In this document: piece by piece, positions 1-12,322 of the stretch
Layout: every line of letters starts with the position of its first letter
Position numbering within the stretch: position 1 is the stretch's first letter
Source: Agarophyton chilense
Lineage: Eukaryota > Rhodophyta > Florideophyceae > Gracilariales > Gracilariaceae
Direction of reading: 5' to 3'
Assembly (NCBI GenBank): GCA_030374765.1
Contig: JARGXX010000088.1
Location: 2,046,001-2,110,000, forward strand
Length of the DNA: 64,000 nt
Translations under genes and position numbers: made by a program
Notes under the pieces: generated by a model
The model's input: the letters and a program-made list of their open reading frames with translations, nothing else
The model's database searches: none
Told to the model about the DNA's origin: nothing

Positions 1-1385
1 TCCAAACCATTCTCGAACCGCTGCAGATCGGCGAAAAGGGGAGAGAGGAAGAAGTCGAACTTTTCCGTGTCATGAGATCCCGGAACAAATCCTAAAAGCA
101 GAACCTTTGCTGACTGAAAGCGGTCTTGGGAACTGTAATTCAGAATTGAGAACATGAGAGGCTAAATAGACGTTCTCATCTTCCGCTCCTTGGAAACTTC
201 TACCCCATCACTAGAGAAAGTCAGAAAAAGACACAGTTTTTCATCTTGATTCCAGTGTGGTAGCTTTTCCGAATGCATTTCCTGAAAATAAGCTCCATCG
301 TAGTATTCGCACAGAAAAAGGTCGCCCTCTATATGATTAGTTATCGCATTGAATGCTTTCTTGCAGCTCTCCCTCTATCAATCAAACGAATCGTTTTCCT
401 TACTTAAAGCCGCTAGATGGTCAGAATCCAACCCATACCAGTACCTTCGACTAGTCGTATCAGGCTGGGTGCAGTTCTTACTCGGACATATACTTTTTTC
501 ACCGATATTCTCGTAAAGTGGAGCATGTTCCTTAGTTCACGAAGTTCCAAAGCATCTTCAAACAAAAGCCCTTCTTCGGATGTAGGACATAAGTACATCG
601 TAGCTGTAGTTTGAGTTAACCACGCTAGTAGATAGTAGCCTCCGGGCTTGGTCTTTCGAGAGCCCTTCCTGGTCCATGCTAAGTATAACCTCGAGAAGCC
701 TTCTCGCCTTGTCATCTTTCAGTAGTTCTGTAGTTCTTGGATTATGTGTTTGTTGCAACTCCTCAACTTTCTCTTCCCAGGATGCTAGGGAGATATGTTG
801 CGACAACTCTGAACACGCACTTCTGTAAATTTGTGGATTTTCAACAACTCCTTCCGTTATGGACAGTAAATCCCAGTACTCCTCTTGCACGCGCTATTCT
901 TCATCAAAAACAGTCTCCCTTGTATCGCAATGAATGTAACGGGGCCTTTTTTCTACAACATGTCCATGCGGACCAAGAATTTCAGTAGATGGTGTGGCAC
1001 CGTTCTCAATTCACGCCTGTGGGATAAGTTGATCTGATACGCCTCTGAGTTGCACTGGTGGGGTTGACAACTGTAAACAATGTGGGCTGTGGCCTGCTTC
1101 AGATTCACTATGGTCTGGTTTGTGCTCATGATCGACTTTCATTAGAATTGGTTGTGGAGCCTGAGATGTTCCCCGTCTTTTCATATTGTGCTGAGAGGCA
1201 ATGGAGACTGCAGAGGGATAAAGGCGTTTGTCCCTGTTTCCGCCATCATGAGACACCGGACCTTCGAACAACGATACGCTATTCGAATACGAGCTCCCTT
1301 CATTGATATACGGACGAAAGATTGAAGATCCACCATCTCTAGCTCGAGTGGCTGAGTTCTGGCAAAATCTTCTCCTCGTGGACAT
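1..1385 (-). pseudogene. Fossil Tnp2-like DNA transposon transposase
   Basis: Reading leftwards from about 890 to the window edge, one frame stays recognisable through several stops (TGA near 558, TGA near 541, TGA-TAG near 376, TAG at 162-164). It reads ...SSDGVEVSKER..., SI-stop-PLMFSILN, LLLGFVPGSHDTEKFDFFL and LSPLFADLQ. This spacing of DG, S-I-W-P, ILN, PG and FL-PL matches the core of transposase family Tnp2 (CACTA-type and relatives). A Cys-bearing stretch (ICPSKNC) lies upstream near 480. A further open stretch at 1011-1385 joins after a frame change near 895 and may be the N-terminal part. It is cut by the window edge. No terminal repeats are visible. Family assignment is by eye; decay is certain. 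A 255-nt open frame at 1407-1661 is not recognised. Confidence 0.6.
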
Positions 1386-1665
1386 CAGTACAGTTCTTAG
1401 ACGAAGTCAATTCATTAAAACTGCGTTTCGTGTTCTGATGGTGCGTTTAACGAAGTTCACCATGTACGATTTGTCCTCGGAATAAAGATGTTTAACGACA
1501 CATGATCCCGCCAAAACGAAACGAAACTGTGTTCGTTCAAAGTACATAAATACCAAATGGCCGCCATTTCCCCTATGATCTTCCCCAGCCCCCTTCTGCG
1601 TTGTACCACATCTGGTCTCCAAAATACTCTTTTGGGGCCGTTTTCTGCCGCGCATCTTCAAAAAA

Positions 1666-2325
1666 TGAGCGCAGGTTATGAAAAAGAAAAGGAAAAGAAA
1701 GAAAAATACGAGAAAGAAACGAAAGTAAAAGAAGAAAAACAGATGAAGGAAGTCAGCCTTAACAATTTAGTATGGTCGTCGCCGACCGTCATTGACAACT
1801 ACAATTACCTTGCACGCAGTTCCACCGCCGGTGCTGACCGTCGGCGGGTCACCCACGTCTCACAACTGGCTACTGTGTCACGAGGAGTTGCGCGCCAAAA
1901 CAATTTCAAATATAACGCAAAACAAATAAAAACTCAAAAAATCATCCAAAGTGGTGTGCCAGTGGCAACCGCCCCGCGCAGCCCAGATTCGGCTGTTACG
2001 GCCAAACGTATCCAGTCCCCATTCGCACATTCTCTCCAACTGCATAGCCCGTGCTCATTCGGCGCTCTCGTCCAATCAAATCGCTCCACTTGGGCCGAAG
2101 CCCCAAGACGCCACATTAGAATTAGACCACTTGTCCATACCACGTTGCATGAAGGCATTTGCAGTAGCCAATCAGATGGCTATTTCACGTTCAGATTAAG
2201 ATGAGGCGCATATGCGTTTTTCCGTGGAGGGTGCCCAAAAGTGCCTATGCTTAAATCCACTTTTTGTTTTCCACTATTTCCAACACTCCAAAGGGCTTGG
2301 CGGCGCAGTCGATCAAGCCTCAACA
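1666..2325 (-). repeat. LTR-A, 3' LTR of A1
   Basis: Starts TGAGCGCAGG and ends CTCAACA on the plus strand. It is homologous to 7557-8216, 11657-12322, 22379-23041 and 33345-34018. In the sense direction it begins TGTTGAGG, so the pol stop codon TGA lies inside the LTR. Confidence 0.9.
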
Positions 2326-5300
2326 CTCCTCCTTGACGGCTCCTCCAAGACCAACGCGGTCTATGTTATTCTTGTGAAGGCCCGACCCAAGTGGCTTGGT
2401 GAGGAATTCAGCGTCGTTGTCCTCGCTGTGAACGTAGGTTACGTTTATTTCGCATTACTTTACCGACCCGCGTATGAAATGCAGTTTCAAGTCTATGTGC
2501 TTAGCAAGACCCGACGGACAGTGCTCCCCAGTTGCCCAATCAATGGCACACTGGTTGTCCAAGTATAAAGAAGTGGAGCGCTGCACTTTCCATTTAAGTT
2601 CACCAAGTACTCGCTTCAACCAAACAATCTCTTTGGAGGCAAAGGTCAACGCATAATACTCTGCCTCTTCGGTAGACAAAGCTACTAAAGCCTGCTTCCT
2701 CGCGCCCCATGCCCATGTTGCATTTCCGAGTTTTACCACAAATCCGGACATGGACTTGCGATCAGTCCGGGCAATGCGTAGTCAGAGTCAATCTATACCT
2801 TCAATTCCAAACTACCAGACTGGAACTGTACAACATGCTCAGACGTGCCTCTAAGATAAAGTAGAACGCGCTTCACAGCCTGTGACAGTAGGCTGTAGGT
2901 GATTTCTGGAAGCGAGACAAGATCAGTACAGGTGCCAATATATCCCATCGGGTACGAAGCGCCAAGTAGAGCAAGGATCCAATCATCTGCTGGTACAGAA
3001 GCAGATCTTGTATCGACTTGTCTGCTTCGGCTGCCCACCCTGTGAAGAATGACTCGACAATGGGTTTGCAAGCAGGTTTTGATCGTTCAAACCCGAAGCG
3101 ACGCAGCACACTCTCCGTGTAGAGAGACTGGCCAAGGTGTAACGAGAGAGGTCGACCTTTCAAGTCCAAAGTCCATTTCAACTCAACACCAAGGAACAAT
3201 TTTACCTGTTCTGCTACACGAATCTCATACAAGTACTTCAGCTCCTGCATTATCACAGAACGTTCTTCGGTTGAGGTCGTGAATATCAGCAATTCATCCA
3301 CGTAAACCAACACAAATGCATTCTCATCGTACTTATTGCGCCGGCGAAACACACATGGTGCACTTGGTAACTCCCCGAACACTATGCTTTTCAAGTCGTC
3401 ACATAGCTTCTTGTGCCATGCTATGTGTGCCTGCTATAGCCCGTAGATGGCTTTGTGCAGTTTGTAGCATCGAGAAGGGACTCCAGGTATACCTCGAGGA
3501 GACATAATCCACACATCCTCTTCCAGTTCACCGTTGAGAAATGCTGTTTTCACATCTACTTGTTCGACATGCTTGTGCAGGCACAGCGTCAGGTATAGGA
3601 AAATGAGAACCATTGTGAATGAAACAAATGGAGCATAAGTTTCCATGTAGTTTTCACCATAAGTTTGGTGGTTTCCACCTGCAACAACTCGAGCCTTGAA
3701 ACTCTCCACTGCCCCTTCCGCATTTAGTTTGACACGAAAGACCACATGACTCGGTAGTGGTTGAGAAACCGGGGAATTATCAGGCTCCCATGTTCCTTTC
3801 GACTATAGTGATGAGAACTCCTCATCAAGTGCAGACTGCCATAGATTACGCTCCTCCACGCTGGCAGACATTGCCTCCTTTAGGGTGGGTTCGTCGCTAG
3901 TCGTTACTACAATATGCGAATTACACTGAGCAGATCCTGCCATGAACCACCTTCGCGGTGCACAACGTGTGCGAGAAGGGTAACGGGGTTCCGTATTAGG
4001 GTTGTGAGGAGCTTCTGATTGATTTGGGAACGCTTCCTCACTAATTCCCGAGCCTACCACGTCGTCTTCATCATCCGCAGAGTCAGACTGGGGCTGAGCA
4101 ACCGCCGGTGTGGAAGTACCTTCTTTGTGGAAAAGTGTTTCGTCTAGAATGCCGTCGATTGAGACTGAATCGGATGCATCATCCATGGCGTCATCAGAGA
4201 CGACGTCACCGTTGTAATCATCGTCCGAACTAAGTTCATCATTCATGTAATGAATGACAGACGGCCCGCCGGGAAACCGAGATTCATCAAATGTGACATG
4301 CCGAGACTCAACAATGCGTGGAGTACCATCGTTCTCCGTAACAAGTACCTTGTAAACACCATGCTCAAGAGTCTCCAAGTACACACCCTCAAGTGCACTA
4401 GCCTCGAACTTGGATCCGCTTGGAGTCCTCAGCACAAATACCGTGCATCCAAACACACGCACATGTTGAAGTGATGGCTGGTGGCCAGTGACCAGAAAGT
4501 ATGGGGAATTGTCCACAGTGGAATGCCGCACGCGGTTACGTACATGCATAACATGCTTCAATGCATACGGCCACAAGAACTCAGGTAAACTTGCCTGAAG
4601 GAGTAAGGATGTGGCAGCCTCCTCCATAGTACGGTTGATGCGTTCCGTAATCGCGTTATGCTGGGGAGTGTGAGGAGCAGAGAAAGAGGTAATGCCGTGC
4701 AGTTCAGCCAGGTTGTGTTGCAGTGCTTTGTACTCTTCAGCTCCGTCGGAATGCAAACTCTTGATACCCACACCTCCAAGATGGATCAACTTTACACTAA
4801 GACCGTCAAACACATCTCTAATGTCACTGCAATGCGTCATCAAACGAATGAAAGCATATCGAGAATGGTCATCAAGAAAAGTACATACATACCGAAACCC
4901 ATCTGGAAAGGACATATCCAGGGAACCAACAATGTCCGAGTGCACAATGTCGCCAACTGCAGCTGCATGCTCAAAGTGATCAGGTAACGGAAGCTTATGA
5001 GCTTTACCAAGTCGACATGCCCGGCACACTTCCTGCATTTCGGACAGGGATGGCACTCCTTCAGCATACTTGTGCACCTCCCTCAGGTCACGTGGGTTGA
5101 TGTGAGCCAGTCGTTGGTGCCAGAGTTGAGTCTCCGCAGATTTCGTCGCGAACAAAAGATCAGGGGTTGCGTGCACGGTTGGGTCAGGTAACATGTACAT
5201 GCCATAGTTCCCATGGCGGAGTCCAACCCCGATCTCAGACCCATTCGATTCAAATATCAGTTGTACAGTGTGGCGAGAGAAGTGCGACTCGATACATTTG

Positions 5301-6853
5301 TCTGCCAGGCACCCCGTAGACACCAAGTTGTATTCAACACTGGGAAGCAGCAGCACGTCAGTGAGACGAATGTTCGCACAATCAAACGAGATTATCATCT
5401 CTCCGCATTGTGTGGCTTCAACCGGTGTATTGTCCGCGAGCATCGCAGTCCTCTTCTCGCATGGGTGCACTGATCCAGGGACGAATGCAGAAGATGAGTG
5501 GGAGCAATGTGCTGTGGCACCACTATTTGCATAGGTGCTAAGGTTCATTTGGGGAGTAAGGGTAGTCCTGTCCACAGTCACACCTGCAATTTCATTCTTT
5601 CCAGACTTTCCAGACGACCTACTTGAGCCATTTTTGTTATCACTATTGCCCGTTTTCTTCGATCGTGTTTTAAGCTTATCCAGAATATTTTGCGGCAAGT
5701 ATTTTTCAGGATTGTCTGGGTTCATGGAGCATCGATCTTGCGTGTGTTCATCACGGTCGCAGAAATCACAATGATGGCCATTGTTGTTTCCAGAACGTCC
5801 GGAAGTGAAGGATCGGAGGGCTGCAGCAAAGGCACGGGCTGTAAACTCTCTGTCTGGTTCACGATCTGAATCATTGCCCACATTGCCCACACTGCTTCTA
5901 ACATGATCAGTGGACTCGGAATTACGACTGAATTTGATCCGGCCCTTCTTCTTACGACGTGAGCCTCTTCTGGAAGCCTTGGGAGGTACTTGCTTTGCAC
6001 TGTACTCGTCGATGAGAGTAGTTGCTACATATTCCCACGTGAGTTCCGCAATTTTCTTTGTACGCAGAGCAGCAGCAGTAGACTCAAGCGTGCTGTTAGG
6101 GTCAATGGAGGCAAGCAGTATCGGAGCCTTATGCGATTCAGGTATCGCAGCTTCGTTTCCCATAAGCTCCAGCTGACTGAATAAAGCTGTGTACTGATCA
6201 TCATAATTTGATATGTTCTGACCAGTCAAAGACATACGAAACAGTTGAGTTTGAACCGCTATGCGAGAGACTGTACGATTGGATGCATAGCCAGCATCTA
6301 GCAGTGCAAGCATGCAAGCAGGGTCATCATCAACATCCATAACGACACAAAGAGGTGCGTCTCCAAGAGCGCATATCATAATTCCACAAGCTTTTTCACG
6401 TTTGGAAACGACACGGGAGCTACCAGCGGCAGCACTATCGGATGTGACTTCAGTGGATTCCGAATGTGAGGGGATCGTTTCAACCACACTCTACACTCCT
6501 TTGATGCGGCATACAGCCCGAAGTCGATGACGCCATAACGCATAGTCGTCGCCGCGCTTTCCGTGAAAGCGTGGAATTTTCATTCGAGTATTACCTTCAG
6601 ATTCCATATCCGTGTCCAACATGTTATAGTCTGTTATCCACGAAACCAAAGAGAATAAAATTGAACGATGTAAGAAAGTAGAGGGAAGCAGAGTGAGGGA
6701 CTCAATGATTAGGGAAGTGTAGGAAAGAGCCACGAGCAGTGAGGAATTCGTGGCCGAGCTTGCTCGAACGGAGTATCTCAACTCTAACTTTCGACAGCGA
6801 GGACGACAGCGAGGACGACAGCGGAGACTTTTAACGTAGTCTGCAACGCTCAC
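2321..6853 (-). pseudogene. Copia A1 gag-pol polyprotein, disrupted
   Basis: Gag starts near 6853 and carries a CX2CX4HX4C knuckle (CDFCDRDEHTQDRC). Integrase follows (LWHQRLAHIN zinc part; core around HSDIVG, HSDGAEEY, ITERINRT), then RT (VDVKTAFLNGEL) and RNase H (STEEAEYYAL). The frame is broken by TAG at 6489-6491 (Trp in the expected GVWSVVE), TAG near 3803, TAG near 3434 (Lys in relatives) and a frame change near 2873. The protease triad reads NSGAT instead of DSGAT. The RT box is YVDE instead of YVDD. The largest open piece, 3803-6487, holds 894 codons. The protein was a virus-like-particle polyprotein; this copy cannot make it. Confidence 0.88.
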
Positions 6854-7556
6854 CGAGACGCGTCTCGTACGCGATCACAAGCGGAGCTCGGGTGCTCCCA
6901 CGCTTGGAGTATACTCACGGGCAGTGGCACAAGGCGTACCCGGAACAGACAAATTTCTCGACTTCTGGTTGAAACTTTTTAATTGAACCTACCGAGACTT
7001 TCTTGAGGTAGGCAGGCGCACTGGCGGGAGAAACTACCTCCGCTAATCTAAAGGATGATCCCCTGGACCCTGGTTACTCTCTCCAGGTGAGGTACGCTTT
7101 GGTTACCTACCGAACTCTGCGCACTTCAGAGTCCGGCGCTTCAAGTCCCTACGAGGCCTCCCAAGGAGCGGTGTCGTCAAGATACACTTCCCCCAGTTGA
7201 CCCAAGCTAGCCTCTTGCGGGAAAGTAGCGCAGTCGTGCGGTGTAGTACGGTTGCTCTTACACATCCAAGCACAATTAATCGACCTCCGTACTCTACGGA
7301 CGGAGAGCAGGAATTGGCAGCCTTCCCGGTCTCGTGCCAAAAGGGTACAAACAAACGCGATATGTCTTTGCCACCAAGGAGGAAGTCTGCAGGGTACACG
7401 CCTGTCGCAAAATAAAAATAAATTCTTGAATCCAGATGAGCGTTTGTCGTAGATCGCGCACCTGTCGCAGTAGGGAAACTACGTGAATCCAAATGAGTGT
7501 TAGAAGAGCGTGAAGTCTGCGAAGAATCGACGCTGTGGGCCCATAACCTCACAAAG
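6854..7556 (-). other. A1 5' leader and initiator tRNA-Met primer site
   Basis: Untranslated leader of about 700 bp between the 5' LTR and gag. At 7536-7548 the plus strand reads TGGGCCCATAACC, the anticodon-arm sequence of eukaryotic initiator tRNA-Met, so the element's sense strand is complementary to it. It lies 8 nt from the LTR. Priming would be from a half-tRNA, as established for Drosophila copia. Confidence 0.7.
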
Positions 7557-8216
7557 TGAGCGCAGGTTATAAAAAAGAAAAGGAAAAGAAAGAAAAAGAC
7601 GAGATAGAACCGAAAGTAAAAGAAGAAAAACAGATGAAGGTAGTCAGCCTTAACAATTTAGTATGGTCGTCGGCGACCGTCATTGACAACTATAATTACC
7701 TTGCACGCAGTTCCGCCGCCGGTGCTGACCGTCGGCGGGTCACCCACGTCTCACAGCTGGCTACTGTGCGACGAGGAGTTGCGCGCCAAAACAATTTCAA
7801 ACACAACGCAGAACAAATAAAAACTCAAAAAAACCTCGAAAGTGGTGTGCCAGTGGAAACCGCCCCGCGCAGCCCAGATTCGGTTGTTACGGCCAAACCC
7901 AGTATCCAGTCCCCATTCGCACATTCTTTTCAACTGCATAGTCCGTGCTCATTCGGCGCTCTCGTCCAATCAGATCGGTTCACTTGGGCCGAAGCCCCAA
8001 GCCGCCCCATTAGAACCAGACCACTTGTACATACCACGTTGCATGAAGGCATTTGCAGTAGCCAATCAGATGGCCGTTTCACGTTGAGATTGAGATGAGG
8101 CGCATATGCGTTTTTCCGTGGAGGGTGCCCAAAAGTGCCCATGCTTAAATCCACTTTTTTTCCACTATTTCCAACAGTCCAAAGGGCTTGGGGGAACAGT
8201 CGATCAAACCTCAATA
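7557..8216 (-). repeat. LTR-A, 5' LTR of A1
   Basis: Near-identical over its length to 1666-2325 (scattered substitutions). The right end reads CTCAATA instead of CTCAACA. The next 171 bp (8217-8387) are unique in this window and hold nothing recognisable. Confidence 0.88.
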
Positions 8217-8387
8217 CATCTATTCAAAGCGTGTTCCAGAGATCCGCTCCTCTCACTGAATTTGAACATAGTGTGTCCTTCTCATAACACCAACTCCGGT
8301 CGACAAGAAACAGAAACATTTACCACAGCAGCTTCAGATGAAAAGATTATTTCTGTTACAATCATATTTGAGTCTCGACGAAAGGAT

Positions 8388-8941
8388 CGATGAAGATAGC
8401 TGGAAGGTTGAGGGTTGAAATGGAAGGTCGCCAGCTGTGGCTAGAATTTACTTGGAGGTTGTCGATCCTCCACTTATATACTACTTAACTTTGACAGCCA
8501 TCTAATCTTCAGCTCACGTAAACCGTAGACTACAAGGTGGGGACATTCAATACTACCAATCATATTCAAAGATGACGACAAACCCTAACCCAAAATCACG
8601 CCAACATACGAAAGAAAGGTAAAACAGTGCACAATACACCATTACACTGCCACGTGCCCAAATTCAACGTGCAGCACATATTAAGTGTAACTCACCTCCA
8701 TGCACGATCCTGTTGCAGCAAAGCACTGCATGCCTTCTGTAATACACAAGACAGCATTTCATGTCTGTTCTTCCAGAACATTCCATACAGCCTGTACTAT
8801 GTGTTCAACATAAGATCTTGACAGCATGGACATTTTGCATAGTAGTACAACTAGTGCATGCGGAAACGTGCATAAGGCAGACTCCTACCATTTTTCCAAC
8901 AATTACAGTGACAGCACTAATCACTCATCCGATATCCAACA
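8388..8941 (-). repeat. LTR-C, 3' LTR of C1
   Basis: Ends ATATCCAACA on the plus strand; the start is CGATGAAG where other copies have TGATGGAG. Homologous to 13074-13632, 23282-23831 and 30278-30827. It contains AAACCCTAACCC near 8584. Confidence 0.85.
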
Positions 8942-10207
8942 CTTCATTCACATGAGCCATTCTAGCGTGCCAAAGTGAGAAGTCGGACAGCAGTGCGGTA
9001 TCTCGATGTGTTAGCTGATCAGAAGCAGTGCGAAGGTGGTGTAGACCTTTGATGCTACGGTTTTTAGCAATGAGTTTGGAGCCCTTGTACACACTTACAT
9101 GAAGCCTGTTAAACACAACATGCGGTCCCATGTCACACATTGCTGAAACTGACAACAGGTGGTACCTTAAACCAGGTACGTGCACAACTTGGTTGAGTCT
9201 GCACATGCGCTTCGAACCATCAACTGCCAGGTCTAGCTCAACACAGACTTGTTCACAAGACTCAAGTTTAGAATCATTTCCAATACTAACCCCGGAAGAC
9301 ACTTGTTCTCATATGACTGAAACCTTGATTTGTCATGAGTCATGTCGGCAGTTGCGCCAGAGTCCACGATCCACTGGCTTCTGGTGGCCTTGTGCGAAGC
9401 GGTAGCAATGAGACAAACAAGATCGGAATCACCATCACCCTCGCCGCCCTCATCGCAGAGTGCGGAGTGAACACTTGTGTGAGCAGACGCTTCTGGATCC
9501 TTGTTGGCCTCATCACGCTGTTTCTTGAAGCACTTTCTCTGGATATGACCCTTTTTGCCACAATAATGACACACAATCGATTTCCATCGCAGGTTTCTGC
9601 CTACCAAGGCGGCGTCATGTACAGGTTCATCTTTCGTGCGAGCCCTCATACGCTGCTCTTCTTGCAGCAAACGACTCTTGACGAATTCGAGAGTGAGCGG
9701 ACGGTCACCTATGGTAGTATCGATTGCAACAAGCAGCTGCCCAAAGCGTTCAAACAGCCCACACAGAAGAGCCATGGCAATGTCTTCCTCCTCAAAGATG
9801 ACGTCCATGCTTTTCCCGCCCGACGCAAGATGTCGAACCCTATTGATAAACTGTAGCATTTCCTCCTCGTCACGAATCCTGGCGGTTTAGAAAGAACGTC
9901 TGGCGTTGATTCGGTTCAGTAATGTTTTGCGCTGAAACACATCACAAATCGTCCTCCAAATATCTGAGGAATTTTCGGAGTCCCTGACGTGATCCAAATG
10001 ATCGTCACTAAAGCTCAGTCCAATGATAGCTCTAGCCTTTGCATCGCATTTTCTCCACGTTGATAGCTCCTCTTCGTCGGTGGGTTTCGTTGAGCTCGGA
10101 TGATCGTCAAGTTCTTTTAGGGCAAGTAGCAGATCTTTTTTCTGCTTCCAAACATGGAAGTTACCCTCACCAAACCTTTCGATTTTGACGCCACTAAATG
10201 AGTCCAT
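8942..10207 (-). pseudogene. Copia C1 gag-protease-integrase fragment
   Basis: Gag starts at 10207 (MDSFSGVKIE) and matches the gag of B2 and B3. It is broken by a stop at 9887 and resumes at 9859. A CCHC knuckle (CHYCGKKGHIQRKC) and an intact protease active site (DSGATADMT) follow. A frame change near 9290 leads to VSIGNDSKLES and the integrase start LWHARMAHVN, where the sequence ends against the LTR. It encodes no RT. Confidence 0.85.
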
Positions 10208-11398
10208 TGAGGAATTTGATTGAATGAGATGTGAATCTCACAGAATCACCACAAACAACGACACCGACAAAACTAAAAACAAGAACATTAAAAATAATAT
10301 AAAAATACTTCAACGATTGAACTGACAAGAGTCAGCGTGCTCACTGGCAGAGCTTCTGATATCCGCTGCTCTTGGTAGTGAGACCCCTGGCCTCCAGAGC
10401 TGCTCTGGGTAGATAACGGTTTCTGCAGTCTACCTTCTCCCACGCTAAAGGCAGTAGGCGCGTTACTCTCTACGAGGCGTCCAGAGAATGGCTGATGACC
10501 AAAGATATGCCTTCACCAAGTTAAACCTTTCTGAGCTCTTTCAAAAACTTGCGCAACCTTGAAACCGAAGCTACTTCAACACCCAAAATACGCTTCTGAC
10601 GCGGAACCAATGAAGATTGCACGCAGCTTGATCCTGAAAAGGAGGTCAGTCTGCAAAACATCGCCTCCCCGTTTAGCACGGATCAAGAGCTCTTTGTGGA
10701 TGCCGTTCACAATAGTCCAAGCGCCCAACCAAAAATTGCAGCCTCACAAACAAAGTCAACAACTCTACCAGATGCTGTACGCCACGGCACTCCGTCCACA
10801 GATGCACCTGTGGATCTCACCAGTTCTTACCAACCGTCATTATTATCCGCTCTAAAAAGAGCCAATGGGGAGGCCGCTTGACAGAACACCTGCTTTGGAT
10901 AAAGCGGCCAGGCTGACGTCCCAGATTTCTCGGATCAACCACTCGTCGAACTGAATGAAGGTGATGACCAAACAGAAACGATTGGTGAGCCCAAAACAGA
11001 AGGCCCGGACTTCATCGAAACGAGAGTCGCACCACAAAAAACACACGAGAAAAAGAAACGGGGATCCAAAGACGAAACAAAGAAGAAGGGCGACTCCAAC
11101 AAAAAAAATCCAAGACAAAAACGGCCAAAACAAGGGCACGAAGCAGAAAAAAAACAATTATAAATGTCGAACCACAACCGCCAATATTTTTTCCGAAAGA
11201 ACGCCAACCAGAAACATAACACAGAAACCAGCACCGACCAAGATAAACAATCAAGACAACCGATTGGGCGACGGCGAAACGAAGCGAGAGCGTAACTAAA
11301 CGACGGAAATGATACGACGGTGCAGGTATACGACCGTGCCGGAGAGCGGTGACAAAGGAAAGTTGACGCTAGAGCTCAGCAGTGCTGGGCCCATAACC
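10208..11398 (-). other. C1 5' leader with antisense frame and primer site
   Basis: About 1.2 kb leader. At 11384-11398 the plus strand reads GCTGGGCCCATAACC, directly abutting the LTR: a match to the initiator tRNA-Met anticodon arm. On the opposite strand (plus, about 10605-10881) an open frame contains DAVHNSPSAQP and SLLSALK, shared with the leaders of E2, B2 and B3. Confidence 0.65.
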
Positions 11399-11656
11399 TG
11401 ATGGAGTTAGATGAAAATATTGAGAATAGAAAGGAAAGGTCGCCAGCTTTGGTTAGAATTTAGTTGGAGGTTGTCGATCTTCGATTTAAATTCTACTTGG
11501 CTCTGACAGCCATTTAACCTCCAGCTCACGGAATATATAGACTACATACCAGGGAAAATAAATACTGCCAATCATATTCAAACATAATAATAAAACCTAA
11601 TTCAAATTCACGTCAACATACTACAGCAAGGTACAACAGTGCACAATATCACAACG
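11399..11656 (-). repeat. LTR-C, partial 5' LTR of C1
   Basis: Begins TGATGGAGTTAG and follows LTR-C for 258 bp until ...ATCACAACG, where LTR-A of element D begins. The remaining half of this LTR is not found elsewhere in the window. Confidence 0.8.
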
Positions 11657-12322
11657 TGAGCGCAGGTAAGGTAAAGGAAAGGGAAGAAGAGGGGAGAAAG
11701 ACCAGAAGGAGAGAAAATAAATGAAGAAAAACAATGGAAGGTAGTCCGCCTTGACAATTTACTTCGGTCGTCTGCGACCGTTTTTGAAAACTCTAACTAA
11801 CTTGCACGCACTTCCGCCGCCGAGCCTGACCGACGGCGGGTCACCCACGTCTCACAGCTTGCCACAGTGCGACGAGGACTTGTGCGCCAAAACAATTTCA
11901 AACATAAAGCATAATAAATAAAAATTCAAAAAATCATCGAAAGTGGTGCGCCGATGCCAACTGCCCCACGCAGCCCTAATTCGGCTGGTACGGCCAAACA
12001 CTATTTCAAGCCCCCATTCGCTCATTCTCTCCAACTGCATAGCCCGTGCTCATTCAACGCTCTCGTCCAATCAGATCGCTCCACATGGGCCAAAGCCCAA
12101 ACACGCCCTATTAGAACCAGACCACTTGTTCATACCACGTGGTATGAAGGCATTTGCAGTAGCCAATCAGATGGTCGTTTCAAGTTGAGATTGAGATGAG
12201 GCGCATATGCGTTTTTCCAGGGAGTGTGCCAAAACGTGCCCACGCTTAAATCCACAATTGGTTTTCTACTATTTCCAAGCATCCCAGGAGGTCGGAGTGG
12301 CATTCGACCTAATCACTCAACA
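11657..12322 (-). repeat. LTR-A, 3' LTR of D
   Basis: Starts TGAGCGCAGG and ends ACTCAACA. In its sense start (TGTTGAGTGATTAGGTCG) it is closest to the LTR at 33345-34018. Confidence 0.88.

Larger units (their letters stand above)
1666..8216 (-). mobile_element. Ty1/copia element A1 (LTR-A), defective
   Basis: Minus-strand copia retrotransposon with LTR-A copies at both ends (1666-2325 and 7557-8216), an initiator tRNA-Met type primer site beside the right LTR, and a gag-protease-integrase-RT-RNaseH frame between them. The PPT next to the left LTR is the purine run GGAGGAG. The flanks aaaaa (left) and catct (right) do not match, so either one end was eroded or the LTRs belong to different insertions. 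Premature stops and a YVDE catalytic box make it non-autonomous. Confidence 0.85.
8388..11656 (-). mobile_element. Copia element C1 (LTR-C), internally deleted
   Basis: Minus-strand element with LTR-C at 8388-8941, a gag-protease-partial integrase frame, a long leader, a primer site and the first 258 bp of its 5' LTR (11399-11656). The 5' LTR is interrupted at 11657 by element D. Integrase coding stops abruptly against the 3' LTR at 8942, so the distal integrase core, RT and RNase H are missing. Flanks of the left LTR (aggat and cttca) do not match. Confidence 0.75.

Noticed and set aside
1666-8216. A1 as a clean single insertion with target duplication
   Set aside because: Flanks aaaaa and catct do not match and the right LTR end is altered.
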